Origin: Demequina lutea
GTDB taxonomy: Bacteria; Actinomycetota; Actinomycetes; Actinomycetales; Demequinaceae
Direction: 5' to 3'
Length of the DNA: 42,821 nt
NCBI GenBank assembly: GCA_003246255.1
Contig: QKAX01000135.1
Coordinates: forward strand, 1-42,821
Made by a program: the position numbers and the translations under genes. Position 1 is the first letter of the stretch. Each line of letters begins with the position of its first letter. The notes under the pieces were generated by a model, which saw only the letters and a program-made list of their open reading frames with translations, did not search any database and was not told the DNA's origin. Of this stretch, positions 1 through 13,600 are shown in pieces.

Positions 1-1
1 A

Positions 2-2180
<2,179 letters not shown>

Positions 2181-2194
2181 GGGAAGAGGAACAA

Positions 2195-6070
<3,876 letters not shown>

Positions 6071-6087
6071 TCACGCGATAGTCATCA

Positions 6088-6125
6088 CGCCGCAGGCCCC
6101 GGGTTCACGCCCGGGGCCTGCGGCG
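6088..6125 (+). terminator. Hairpin terminator after rpoC
   Basis: A perfect 16-base-pair stem (6088-6103 pairs with 6110-6125) closes a six-base loop, TTCACG, beginning 18 bases after the rpoC stop. The stem is almost entirely G/C. The following bases (TTCGTG) give only a short, poor T tract, as is usual in high-GC actinobacteria. The symmetrical stem could also stop transcription arriving from the minus-strand toxin cassette. Confidence 0.85.
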
Positions 6126-6283
6126 TTCGTGCGCCCCGGGGGCGGCGGCCGACGCGAGGGCCGGGTGATCTGGCATGGGCCGTTCGCGGTGTGAAGAACA
6201 GGACACGGCGACTGCTTTCGTGTTGCCGCGCGGGGCCGATCAGACGGGTGACGAAACCGTGCGAGCGCGAGAGGAGCCCCGCC

Positions 6284-6379
6284 ATGATGTCATTTCTTGC
6301 GTGGTGGGCCGCAGGAGCGATCCTTGTCGGCTCCGGCGCGAGCGCATGGATGGCGCACCTGGCGTTCAGGGCGCACTAG
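6284..6379 (+). CDS. Possible 31-residue single-pass membrane peptide
   Basis: This short ORF starts with two consecutive ATG codons at 6284, preceded by GAGAGGAG about eight bases upstream, and encodes 31 residues. Most of the product is one hydrophobic stretch (FLAWWAAGAILVGSGASAW) flanked by a short basic/His end. It is the only plus-strand candidate between the rpoC terminator and the minus-strand cassette. Its end overlaps convergently with a tiny minus-strand ORF (6376-6471). I do not recognise a family. The ribosome site and hydrophobic composition favour a real peptide, but at this length chance is a serious alternative. Confidence 0.3.
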   Translation: MMSFLAWWAAGAILVGSGASAWMAHLAFRAH

Positions 6380-6471
6380 GTCAGGGGGCGCCTGGGCGTC
6401 CCACCTGCATCACCTTCGCGTGGTCTCTGGATGAGTTCCTCGAGCGCTTGATTCATGGGGGGAAGGGTCAT
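6376..6471 (-). CDS. Possible 31-residue peptide coupled to zinc-ribbon gene
   Basis: This 31-codon ORF begins with ATG overlapping the stop of the upstream zinc-ribbon gene in an ATGA junction. The product has an ALEELIQ-like helical start and a basic, proline-containing tail. The coupled start and the similarity of its layout to another small ORF at 7587-7694 (an ALESQLEG-type start and a basic tail, also just behind a zinc-ribbon sequence) are the only support. No family is recognised. It is the last ORF of the minus-strand cassette. Confidence 0.3.
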   Translation of the reverse strand: MTLPPMNQALEELIQRPREGDAGGTPRRPLT

Positions 6472-6701
6472 GGGTTCTCCTGGATCTGCTGGCGGTAGTA
6501 CTCGGTGGTGGCCTTGTCGTTCCAGAACGCCCGCCCGTTGAGGACGTCTACGCGCCAGTAGGAGCCGCACTTCGTGCAGTGGTAGAGCCACAGGCCCAGG
6601 GACTCGCTGTGCCCGGCTACCTCGAGCCATACCCGCTGTGATGGAGGTCGGTTGAGGTCCTCGAAGCAGAACGTGCACCCGCGCTCGCTCGCAGGGATCA
6701 C
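6468..6701 (-). CDS. Small zinc-ribbon protein, possible immunity or cassette protein
   Basis: The protein has 77 residues and starts at GTG (6701), overlapping the previous tiny ORF by GTGA, with GGGGGTG upstream. Two CxxC pairs (CTFC near the N-terminus and CTKC near the middle) should bind one zinc ion. The second pair sits in a strand-rich segment followed by aromatic residues (GSYWRV). The 83-residue product at 8212-8463 and a remnant at 7702-7836 share this aromatic-CxxC-G pattern, so they are probably paralogues. There is no signal peptide, so it is cytoplasmic. In polymorphic-toxin cassettes such small genes behind the toxin are often immunity proteins. That role is inferred from position, as I cannot assign a named family. 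Confidence 0.6.
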   Translation of the reverse strand: MIPASERGCTFCFEDLNRPPSQRVWLEVAGHSESLGLWLYHCTKCGSYWRVDVLNGRAFWNDKATTEYYRQQIQENP

Positions 6702-6781
6702 GTGAACACCCCCAAGATCTCTTTGATGCCGTCTGGCCTGATCTGACGTAGGGGCGCCGCGGGTAGTTCAGCAATGTTCAC
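6698..6781 (-). CDS. Possible 27-residue ORF coupled on both sides
   Basis: This 27-codon ORF starts at GTG (6781), which overlaps the stop of the 270-residue gene as GTGA. It ends in a TGA that overlaps the GTG start of the zinc-ribbon gene in the same way. The peptide begins MNIAELPAAPLRQI and resembles the start of a normal cytoplasmic protein rather than random sequence. It fills exactly the 77-base space between two genes. It may be a true leader or coupling peptide, a tiny cassette protein, or the stump of a decayed gene. No family is recognised. Confidence 0.3.
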   Translation of the reverse strand: MNIAELPAAPLRQIRPDGIKEILGVFT

Positions 6782-7590
6782 GATCTCTCCGTTCCCGTGT
6801 CGGTCGGTTGCGCCTGTGCTACCAGGGGCCACGGCTCGGCTGACTCGAGAACATGAAGCAGGTGGTCAACGGGCAGCTCGCCGTCAGGTTCATTGTCAAT
6901 CAGACCATAGGCTGCGGCCTTCGATGCGCCGAAGCGCGCCATGGCAACCCGAGCGAACACGGTGAATGCGGCGTCTTCTGCGCGGGTGAACTCCGCAACA
7001 ACTCGACGCTCGGGGGGCGTCCCGGCTGCCTCGCGGATCACTCGACGAGGCTCCGTGGGGTCGATCGACCACTCCGACCAGTTGTCAAGGATGAGGGCGC
7101 GTGGCACTGCCTGTGCGCGTGTGCCTCGTACCACTGTCCGGGTCACATCCACGTGCGGGGTCCACGGTGCTTCCCGACCCGTGCGGGGGTTGACGAGCTG
7201 TTCCGTGCCGGTCGCTGGATTCCAGCCGGACCACGCCCAGCGGGTGTCGCCCGTCCATCCGCCGGTGAGCGCCACATTGGCGTCGTTCGGCGTGATAACG
7301 CTCTGTGACGATGCCATGGCTAGGATGCACTCGATATTGACGGCCATCATCGGAGCGTAGGTGCGGGCATCAGCTAGACAGTTGAGGTCACGCCAGTCAC
7401 CGACAGACGCGACATCCCACTCACGCCCGTCTGCACGCACCCGAACGGGATGCGGCGGCGCCGGGATGGGGTACGCCGGTTCACCGTGCCACTTACCCTG
7501 CGTGGAATTCCTGACGAGCTCCCTCAGGTGCTCACACACGTCGCCAAGAGAGTGTGCCCCCGTGCTTGGGGTGGCGGTCGGTGAGCTCAT
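6778..7590 (-). CDS. Unknown 270-residue cytoplasmic protein of the toxin cassette
   Basis: I do not recognise this protein. It has no signal peptide or membrane segment. The N-terminal 70 residues contain HLRELVRNSTQGKW and a proline-rich stretch. The middle is tryptophan-rich (WTGDTRWAWSGWNP, then APWTPHVDVTRTVVRG). The C-terminal third looks helical (EFTRAEDAAFTVFARVAMARFGAS). The ATG start overlaps the stop of a 35-codon ORF as ATGA. The end overlaps a 27-codon ORF as GTGA, so it is part of a tightly coupled run. It lies in the lower-GC part of the cassette downstream of the effector's variable domain, which suggests transfer with that domain. It could be an orphan immunity protein or a regulator; the sequence does not decide. 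Confidence 0.75.
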   Translation of the reverse strand: MSSPTATPSTGAHSLGDVCEHLRELVRNSTQGKWHGEPAYPIPAPPHPVRVRADGREWDVASVGDWRDLNCLADARTYAPMMAVNIECILAMASSQSVITPNDANVALTGGWTGDTRWAWSGWNPATGTEQLVNPRTGREAPWTPHVDVTRTVVRGTRAQAVPRALILDNWSEWSIDPTEPRRVIREAAGTPPERRVVAEFTRAEDAAFTVFARVAMARFGASKAAAYGLIDNEPDGELPVDHLLHVLESAEPWPLVAQAQPTDTGTERS

Positions 7591-7694
7591 TCAAGGCCCC
7601 CGCGGGCGGCCGATGCGGAACGCGGATGCCACCGCCGCGAGCGGATGGCGCCCTCGAGTTGCGACTCCAGTGCCTCAACACTCATGGCTTCCAT
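7587..7694 (-). CDS. Possible 35-residue peptide upstream of the 270-residue gene
   Basis: The ATG at 7694 is preceded by TAGGGGGGAC, a good ribosome site, and the stop overlaps the ATG of the 270-residue gene as ATGA. The product has an acidic/helical first half (SVEALESQLEGAI) and an Arg/Ala-rich tail. The coupling and ribosome site are the main support. A longer reading from GTG at 7832 in the same frame is Arg/Ser-rich and looks like a shadow of the zinc-ribbon remnant. It may serve only to couple translation, or be half of a zinc-ribbon/short-helix pair duplicated at 6376-6701. Confidence 0.35.
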   Translation of the reverse strand: MEAMSVEALESQLEGAIRSRRWHPRSASAARGGLE

Positions 7695-7701
7695 GTCCCC
7701 C

Positions 7702-7836
7702 CTACTTCTCCGAGGCCACCTCGGGATCGACGCCCCATGGCAAGCCCAGATACGGGAACTGCGACCATGCGCCGCAGGAGCGGCACCTGAAGATCTCCAC
7801 CTGGAACTTGATCGACGGCTCCCCAGCGGCACTTAC
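7702..7836 (-). pseudogene. Remnant of a zinc-ribbon cassette protein
   Basis: In the frame that opens right after a TGA at the end of the SseB-like gene and closes at TAG (7702-7704), the translation reads VEIFRCRSCGAWSQFPYLG and ends VASEK. It has one CxxC pair in the same aromatic-CxxC-G setting as the two intact zinc-ribbon proteins nearby (FRCPACG and YHCTKCG). The N-terminal half that would carry the other CxxC is absent, and the only internal start is GTG at 7800 without a convincing ribosome site. It is therefore best read as the C-terminal stump of a third paralogue cut by the arrival or expansion of the SseB-like gene. A 32-residue gene from 7800 is the alternative. Confidence 0.4.
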
Positions 7837-8225
7837 TCAGGCGGGTTCGTTCGGGACGTCTTTGAGCGAAGGTCTTTCCGCACGACAGTGAGCACGTCGG
7901 CGGGGAAGTGAGCGTTCCCCGAGCGGGCTAACAATGCGATGCCTACACCGTCTGGGAGGGACATGACCAGCGAGACTCCAGGCATCGTAGCGACCAGCGG
8001 CGTACGGTCCTTCACTGACTCGGCACCTTCTGCGGTGGTGAAGACGAGTACGACTTCCGTTCCGTCCAGTTGCGAAGTGAGCGGTGCCATTTGGGTGCCG
8101 GTGTCTTCCGGTGCGACAACTGGCACGACTACTACCGTGCGCAGAAATTGACCCACGAGATCCCACGTAGCCTCGTGGGAACCCACCAGCGCCTCCAACT
8201 GCAGCGTCGACTCAGGAGACGTCAT
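7833..8225 (-). CDS. SseB-like protein, candidate immunity partner
   Basis: This 130-residue protein resembles the N-terminal SseB domain. It has a hydrophobic strand (RTVVVVPVVA), then a segment of the type 'value supplied to the protein' (DGTEVVLVFTTAEGAESV), a PGVSLVMSLPDGVGIALL core, and a final FPADVLTVVRKDL. It has no signal sequence and should be cytoplasmic. The ATG at 8225 lies within the end of the zinc-ribbon gene (14-base overlap), so the two are co-translated. SseB-type proteins occur in many actinobacterial toxin loci next to effectors. As one of the first genes after the effector, it is a plausible immunity protein, together with or instead of the zinc-ribbon product. The family match is by pattern only. 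Confidence 0.65.
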   Translation of the reverse strand: MTSPESTLQLEALVGSHEATWDLVGQFLRTVVVVPVVAPEDTGTQMAPLTSQLDGTEVVLVFTTAEGAESVKDRTPLVATMPGVSLVMSLPDGVGIALLARSGNAHFPADVLTVVRKDLRSKTSRTNPPE

Positions 8226-8463
8226 AGTCCTGCACCCTCTTCAACACCTCGGCCAGGTCGTCACTCTTGACAATTGTCTGCTGACGCCACGTTCCCTCGC
8301 CCCAGCGGTAGTGCCTGCCACACGCGGGACATCGAAAGACTGCAGTGCCGGGGCCGTCCACACCTACGCGATCCATGAGGCGTGTGTCACCGCTCAGCCA
8401 GAGGACGCTTTGGCGTCGGCAACGCTCGCATCGCGGCAGGGGAGGTTCATCAAGGGGATTCAC
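8212..8463 (-). CDS. Zinc-ribbon protein directly downstream of the toxin
   Basis: The product has 83 residues and starts at GTG (8463) in a GTGA overlap with the effector stop. It carries two CxxC pairs, CERC near residue 12 and CPAC near residue 45. Between them lies an acidic/hydrophobic strand, and after them an aromatic-rich segment (GRHYRWGEGTW). The C-terminus is a predicted helix (DDLAEVLKRVQDYD). It is cytoplasmic. Immediate coupling to the toxin gene is the classic position of an immunity gene, because it guarantees co-production, so this is the first candidate antidote. It is a paralogue of the protein at 6468-6701. The function is inferred from position. Confidence 0.65.
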   Translation of the reverse strand: MNPLDEPPLPRCERCRRQSVLWLSGDTRLMDRVGVDGPGTAVFRCPACGRHYRWGEGTWRQQTIVKSDDLAEVLKRVQDYDVS

Positions 8464-9839
8464 TTGAACATCCCTATCACGAGGCGGCTCCCGTCTGGCA
8501 TCAACTCGAAAAGAACAGTACCCGACGGCATGCCGATGCCTCCGTCGACCACAAGCTCCCGGGTTCGGTTCAGACGGTAGAGATCACCGTCAGCGATTGC
8601 TGTGTAGCCGCCCTCGGTGTAGTGAACATAATCCTGGGCGTCGAGTCGGGTGGGCGCTCGCAGGTCCAACCCGTCCGCTGGGATCTCCAACCCGAAGATC
8701 TGCTCTCCGCTTCGCCACGCGGCTTCTACTCGAGGCGCCGCTCCTGTGGCGATCACGGCATCCTCAATCGATGAGATGAGGTTGGCGTCGTCGACCGGCG
8801 TCACGAACGAGACGCCACCTTGCCTCCCCAGCGTAGGTTGTGGGCTTCCCGTAATCAGGTCCGTGATCTCTCGATCAAAAAACGTGACGACGGTACCAAC
8901 ATCATCGGCGTAATCTGGCCGATAGCCAGGGGCATAGGCTTGGCCGCTCTCCACGAGATCCAGGAACGTGTCGTCGGCCGTCCGAGCCGGGGCGTTCGGC
9001 GCTCGAACTGCAGGAGAAGGCGTTGGCAACGCGGAGCCCACGTCATCGGCCTTGCGCACCACGGATCGGATGGCGTCGGAGCCTGCCGAGAATGCGCCGT
9101 CGAGGGCCTGGCGCAGGGAGCGCAGCACGCGGTTGACCTCGCCGAGGTGGCGTAGCAGTTCGCGGATGGAGCGCAGCAGGCGGGTGACGAACTTGCCGAT
9201 GCGCCCGGCGAGGGCGGCGGCCTTGGTGGCTACTTGGCCGATGGCGACGGGGGCTGCGAAGCCCAGCGTGATCGCTGTCTCGGCGACGGCGGAGACGGCT
9301 GAGCCCACCAGTTCGGAGAGCGCGTCGCGGGTGATGTCATGCACGATCTGCACAATCGTGGACGCCAACTGCATGCCCACGCCCATGGCGGAGGCGAGCT
9401 GCGAGGCGGCGCGCACGTGCTCCGCGGAGTCCATCTGGAACTGGCCGTAGGCGGCGATGAACGCGCCCCGCTCGTCGGCCAGGTCCCCGAGCGATCCGGT
9501 GAGCCCGTCGGCCACACCGGACAGGTGCGCGGAGATGTTGTCCCACGTGGCGGCAAAGCCGGCCACCTCGCCCGCGTCACCCGTGAGGTCGTTGAACCAG
9601 CCCTTGATGGGTTCCATGTGGTCCAGCAGCCAGCCCACTCCCATGGCCACGGCACCGCCGATGGGGTCCACGGCAAGCGCCACGGCGTCGCCCACAGCGG
9701 CGAAGGCGCCCATGCCGCCCTCGATCCAGTCGCCGTTCTTGACGCCCGACGCGATGGTGGCGCAGTCCTCGATGAGGAACGTGCCTGAGAGGGGGCTGGT
9801 GGTGTTGACCGGGCCAGCAACAAGCGGATTCGCCGTCAT
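8460..9839 (-). CDS. T7SS effector with CpnT-like N-terminal domain and variable C-terminal domain
   Basis: This 459-residue protein has the layout of an actinobacterial polymorphic toxin exported by type VII secretion. Residues about 45-260 are helical. They include GVGWLLDHMEPIKGWFNDLTGDAGEV followed by WDNISAHLSGV, which resembles the WXG100-like N-terminal domain of CpnT. A Pro/Ala linker (271-287) leads to a C-terminal domain (about 290-459) with GGVSFVTP, HYTEGGYTAI and LYRLNRTRELVVDG. I cannot name its activity; an ADP-ribosyltransferase-like fold is conceivable but weakly supported. The gene starts six bases after the EspC-like gene and overlaps the next zinc-ribbon gene. GC content by hand count is about 72-73% for lines in the N-terminal part but 52-67% in the C-terminal part, a sign that the tip was exchanged. 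Confidence 0.75.
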   Translation of the reverse strand: MTANPLVAGPVNTTSPLSGTFLIEDCATIASGVKNGDWIEGGMGAFAAVGDAVALAVDPIGGAVAMGVGWLLDHMEPIKGWFNDLTGDAGEVAGFAATWDNISAHLSGVADGLTGSLGDLADERGAFIAAYGQFQMDSAEHVRAASQLASAMGVGMQLASTIVQIVHDITRDALSELVGSAVSAVAETAITLGFAAPVAIGQVATKAAALAGRIGKFVTRLLRSIRELLRHLGEVNRVLRSLRQALDGAFSAGSDAIRSVVRKADDVGSALPTPSPAVRAPNAPARTADDTFLDLVESGQAYAPGYRPDYADDVGTVVTFFDREITDLITGSPQPTLGRQGGVSFVTPVDDANLISSIEDAVIATGAAPRVEAAWRSGEQIFGLEIPADGLDLRAPTRLDAQDYVHYTEGGYTAIADGDLYRLNRTRELVVDGGIGMPSGTVLFELMPDGSRLVIGMFK

Positions 9840-9845
9840 GTCTTC

Positions 9846-10175
9846 CTACAGCCCCAGCTCGCTGCCAAGCTCGCGCACCTCGGAGATCACGTGCTCCTCG
9901 AACGCGGCCACCTCGGCCAAGCCCGCGCGCAGCTCGCGCGCCGACTCGCGCAGCACGCCTTCGACCCCGTGCATGCCCTCCTTGGCAAAGGACGTCACCG
10001 TGGTGGCGGGGCCAATCAGGAACGAGCACATCAGACCAAAAGCGCCGCCCATGAGGTTCATGGAGTTGGCTGCGTCGATGGCCACCTGGACGTCGTCGGC
10101 AAGGCGCTCCACGCGGGCTGCGTGATACGAGACCACGTGCGCGTCGAGCGCGATCTTGCCCCCCTCGCCCGCCAT
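9846..10175 (-). CDS. EspC-like type VII secretion target protein
   Basis: The protein has 109 residues from the ATG at 10175, which shares one base with the stop of the upstream YbaB-like gene (TGATG). A longer reading to 10364 is a shadow of that gene. The pattern ALDAHVVSYHAARVERLADDV, a hydrophobic GGAFGLMCSFLIGPA stretch, and a final acidic helix (EEHVISEVRELGSEL) fit the EspC/T7SS-target family of small helical proteins that pair with larger effectors. In such loci this protein is typically made just before the toxin. Here it lies six bases upstream of it, so it is probably the effector's secretion partner or co-substrate. Confidence 0.7.
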   Translation of the reverse strand: MAGEGGKIALDAHVVSYHAARVERLADDVQVAIDAANSMNLMGGAFGLMCSFLIGPATTVTSFAKEGMHGVEGVLRESARELRAGLAEVAAFEEHVISEVRELGSELGL

Positions 10176-10579
10176 CAGCGGTACCCGATGGTGGGCTCGT
10201 CGGGCTGCGCGGACCTGGCCTCGGCCTCGGCACGCAGCCTCTCCGTGATGGGAGCGCCCTCGCCGTAGGCCTCCGCGGCCAGCGCCACCGCCTGCTCGCC
10301 CACCTTGCGATGCGCCGCGTTGATGGTGTCCTTGATGGCGCGGGCGAGGGCGCGCTCGTCCCACTCCAGCGCCTTCTCGGTGAGCGTGAGTTCGGTGAGC
10401 ACGCCCCCGGCATTCACAGCCGCCTGCACCTCGCGTCCAGGGGACGAGGCCTTGCCCACCTGCGCCTGAACCGCGGAGGCCAGTTCCCGCGCCTTGACTG
10501 CCGCGAGCTCGGCCTGCCTGATCTGATCCTCGACTCGGGCAAGGGCGGCGTCAGGATCGGTCCACGGGTTGTCCGTCAT
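10175..10579 (-). CDS. YbaB/EbfC-like protein of the toxin module
   Basis: The protein has 134 residues and starts at ATG 10579, with GGGGAGG about a dozen bases upstream. It has a helical N-terminus rich in Ala/Glu. A YbaB-type central part follows (VQAAVNAGGVLTELTLTEKAL, then LARAIKDTINAAHRKV), which in this family forms a dimeric beta-sheet flanked by helices. YbaB/EbfC proteins bind DNA. The many T7SS-linked versions always sit in front of an EspC-like gene and a WXG-like effector, and may act as chaperones or regulators instead. It is the first gene after a 55-base gap behind eccC, so it may have its own promoter, but read-through is also likely. Confidence 0.7.
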   Translation of the reverse strand: MTDNPWTDPDAALARVEDQIRQAELAAVKARELASAVQAQVGKASSPGREVQAAVNAGGVLTELTLTEKALEWDERALARAIKDTINAAHRKVGEQAVALAAEAYGEGAPITERLRAEAEARSAQPDEPTIGYR

Positions 10580-10634
10580 GAGGCGAACCTACCTCCCCTT
10601 CGTGTGATGCAAACGGAGCGACGCGTGCGCAGCA

Positions 10635-13600
10635 CTACGAGAACTTGGACGGTGAGAACGCGAGCTGAGCGGCCACGAGTCCGCGGTCGCGCGACACGAT
10701 CTGGGCGCGGCCGGGCACAGCGGGGGCGGCCTTGACCTTGCCGATCAGGGCGCCCTCCTCGGGGCTGCCGCTGAGCAGGATGCCGGTGGTGCCCAGGTCC
10801 GTGAGGCGCTGGATGATCGGGTCGTAGGACGCGCGCGAGGCGCCGCCGGTGCGGCGCGTGATGACCACGTGAAGATCCGCGGCCTGGGGCAGCAGCGCCG
10901 CGAGCGGCGCGAGCGGGTTGCCCTGCGAGGTGGCCACCAGGTCGTAGTCGTCCACCAGGATGAAGCCCTCGGCGCCCGTCCACCAGGATCGCGCGCGCAG
11001 CTGCTCCGGCGTGACGTCCTTGCCGGGGATGCGGGACTGGAAGAAACCCACCAGCTCCTGAATGCCGCTCGCCGCCTCGTCGTGGGTGCCGAGCCTTGCG
11101 CCCACGTACTCCTCGGGCAGGTCGCCCAGCGTGGAGCGCCGGTAGTCCACTACAAAGATCTTGGCCTCGTTGGGCGCGTACAGCCGGGTGATCTCTTGCG
11201 CATAGGCGCGCAGGAACGACGTCTTGCCGGAGTCGGCGTCGCCGTAGAGGAACAGGTTTGGCTCCTCTCGCAGATTCAGTCCGAACGGCGCGAGGTTTGC
11301 CTCGTCCACGCCGAGGTACAGCTCGCGGGAGGTGGCCGGGGCGAGTGCCCGCACCTGGTCGAGGTCGATGCGCTCGGGCAGCAGGCGCAGCTTGGGCCCC
11401 GCGGGTCCCTGGTAGGCGCGCGTGGTCTGCTGGATGAGGTGGTCGATGCCGTTGGCAAGGGTAGACGCGGTGGCGTCTCCATCCACGCGGGGCAGCGCCG
11501 TCAGCATCTGGAGCTTGCGCGGGCTGAGGCCGCGTCCAGGCGCGCCGGCGGTGACGTTGGCGGCCGCCTTGCGGTCGATCTCGGAGTCACTCGGGTCTCC
11601 GAGGCGCAGCTCGATGCGGGTGCCGATCAGGTCCTTCACGTTGGCACGCACCTCCATCCAGCGGGCCGCGGTGATGATGATGTGCACTCCGAACGTGAGT
11701 CCGCGAGCGGCGATTGCCTGAATCTGCGGCTCTATGGCCTCGAAGTCCGAGCGCACGGTGCCCCAGCCGTCCACGATGAGGAACACGTCGCCGTAGCCGT
11801 CGTCGGCCCTGCCTTGGGCGCGGCGTTGGCGGTAGGTCTCGATCGAGTCGATGCCCTGTGCGCGGAAGTACTGCTCGCGCGCGTTGATGATGCCGGTGAC
11901 TTCCGAGACAGCCCGTCGCACCACGTCGGGCTCCGAACGGGTGGCGAGGCCGGCGAGATGGGGGAAGGCAGTCATGCCGGCGAACGAGCCGCCGCCAAAG
12001 TCCAGCACGTAGAACTGCACCTCGCGCGGGGTGTACGCGAGAGACAGCGAGGCCATGGTGGTGCGGGCAAGCGTGGATTTTCCGCTGAGCGGACCACCCA
12101 CGATCGCCATATGACCTGCGGCGCCACCCAGCGAGACGACGAGGCTCTCGCGGCGCTGCTCGAGCGGCACATCGACAATGCCGATGGGCACTGTGAGCCC
12201 ACCCTGCGCACGCCACGCGGGGGAGTGCAGGCCCAACGACGGGTCAACCGCGAGGTCCGGCATGAGCTGGTTGAGCGTGGGCGGCGTGTCGAGCGGGGGT
12301 AGCCACACCTGGTGCGCGGGATTGCCCTGACCTCGCATCTTGTCCACCGCGAGCTCGAACGTGCTGCGCTTGTCCACGGCGGGCGTCGGCGTCGCAGGGT
12401 CCAGCGCGGCCGGTGCCGCCTCCGGCTGCTCGGTCTCCTCGTCGTCACGGATCGCCACCGGCGCCGCCGTGAACATCTCGACGACGGCCGGGGTGACATC
12501 GGACCCTGTGCCCTCCGCCACGAGGGCCTTGCGCTTGCGGCGCTTGGGCGCGCCCGACACGTAGGCTGCGCGGAACTGCGTCATGGTCTCGGTGTCGGAC
12601 TTCAGGAACCCCACGCCGGGCTGCTGCGGCAGCGTGTACGCGTCCGGCACACCCAGGATGGTTCGGGACTCCGCGGCGGAGAAGGTGCGCAAGCCGATCC
12701 GGTACGACAGGTAGGTGTCGAGGCCCCGCAGCTTTCCCTCCTCGAGGCGCTGGGAGGCGAGCAGCAGGTGCACCTGCAGCGATCGGCCCACGCGGCCGAT
12801 GTTGATGAAGCTCTCGATGAACTCTGGCTTGGCGGCCAACAGCTCGGAGAACTCGTCCGCCACGATCAGCAGGGCCGGCAGCGGTTCCAGGTCGGTCCGC
12901 CCGCCCTTGCGCGCCTTCTCGTACTCCAGCACGTTCACAAAGTTGCCCGATGCGCGCAGCAACTCCTGCCGTCGCGTGACCTCTCCCTGGAGCGCATCCT
13001 GGAAGCGGTCAACGAGGGCAATCTCCTCACCAAGATTGGTGATGATGGCGCTGACGTGGGGCATGCCGGCCATGCCGGCGAACGTGGCGCCACCCTTGAA
13101 GTCCACGAGGACAAAGTTGAGCTGGTCCGGGCCGTGAGTGAGCGCGAGCGCGAGCACGAGGGTACGCAGCACCTCGGACTTTCCAGATCCGGTGGCGCCA
13201 ATCATGACGCCGTGCGGACCCATTCCCTGTTGCGCTGACTCCTTGATGTCCAGCACGATCGGGGCGCCGGTGGTGGTCTGGCCGATGGGCACGCGGAGGC
13301 GATCGCGCTCGGGGCGCCCTCGCCATACGCTCGCGAAGTCGATCTCGTGGAGGTCGGGTAGCCCCAACAGGTCCACGAGTTCGCGCTGCTCGGTGGACGT
13401 GGGCGCGGCACCCGCCTCGGCACCGGAGGCCGCAGCGGTGTGAAGAGGTAGCAGGCGCCGGGCAGTGGCCTCGGCCTCGGCGAGCGTCATCATGTCTGCC
13501 GTGACGCGCTGCTGCGCGTGGGTCGTGGTGATGAGGTCCACCTCACCAGCGGCCGCCTTGCTCGCGAAGGACGCGCGCAGGGTCGTGGGCGAGTCGAGGT

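Noticed and set aside
7587-7832. 81-codon reading from GTG 7832 instead of the 35-codon ORF
   Set aside because: The first 46 residues are Arg/Ser/Trp-rich and overlap a more protein-like frame with a CxxC motif; the good ribosome site is at ATG 7694.
7361-7891. Plus-strand open frames across the toxin cassette
   Set aside because: They lack ribosome sites and motifs, and lie opposite the coupled minus-strand genes.
8460-9839. Calling the effector C-terminal domain an ADP-ribosyltransferase
   Set aside because: R, S-x-x-T and E residues can be picked out but not in a convincing R-S-E arrangement; left unassigned.
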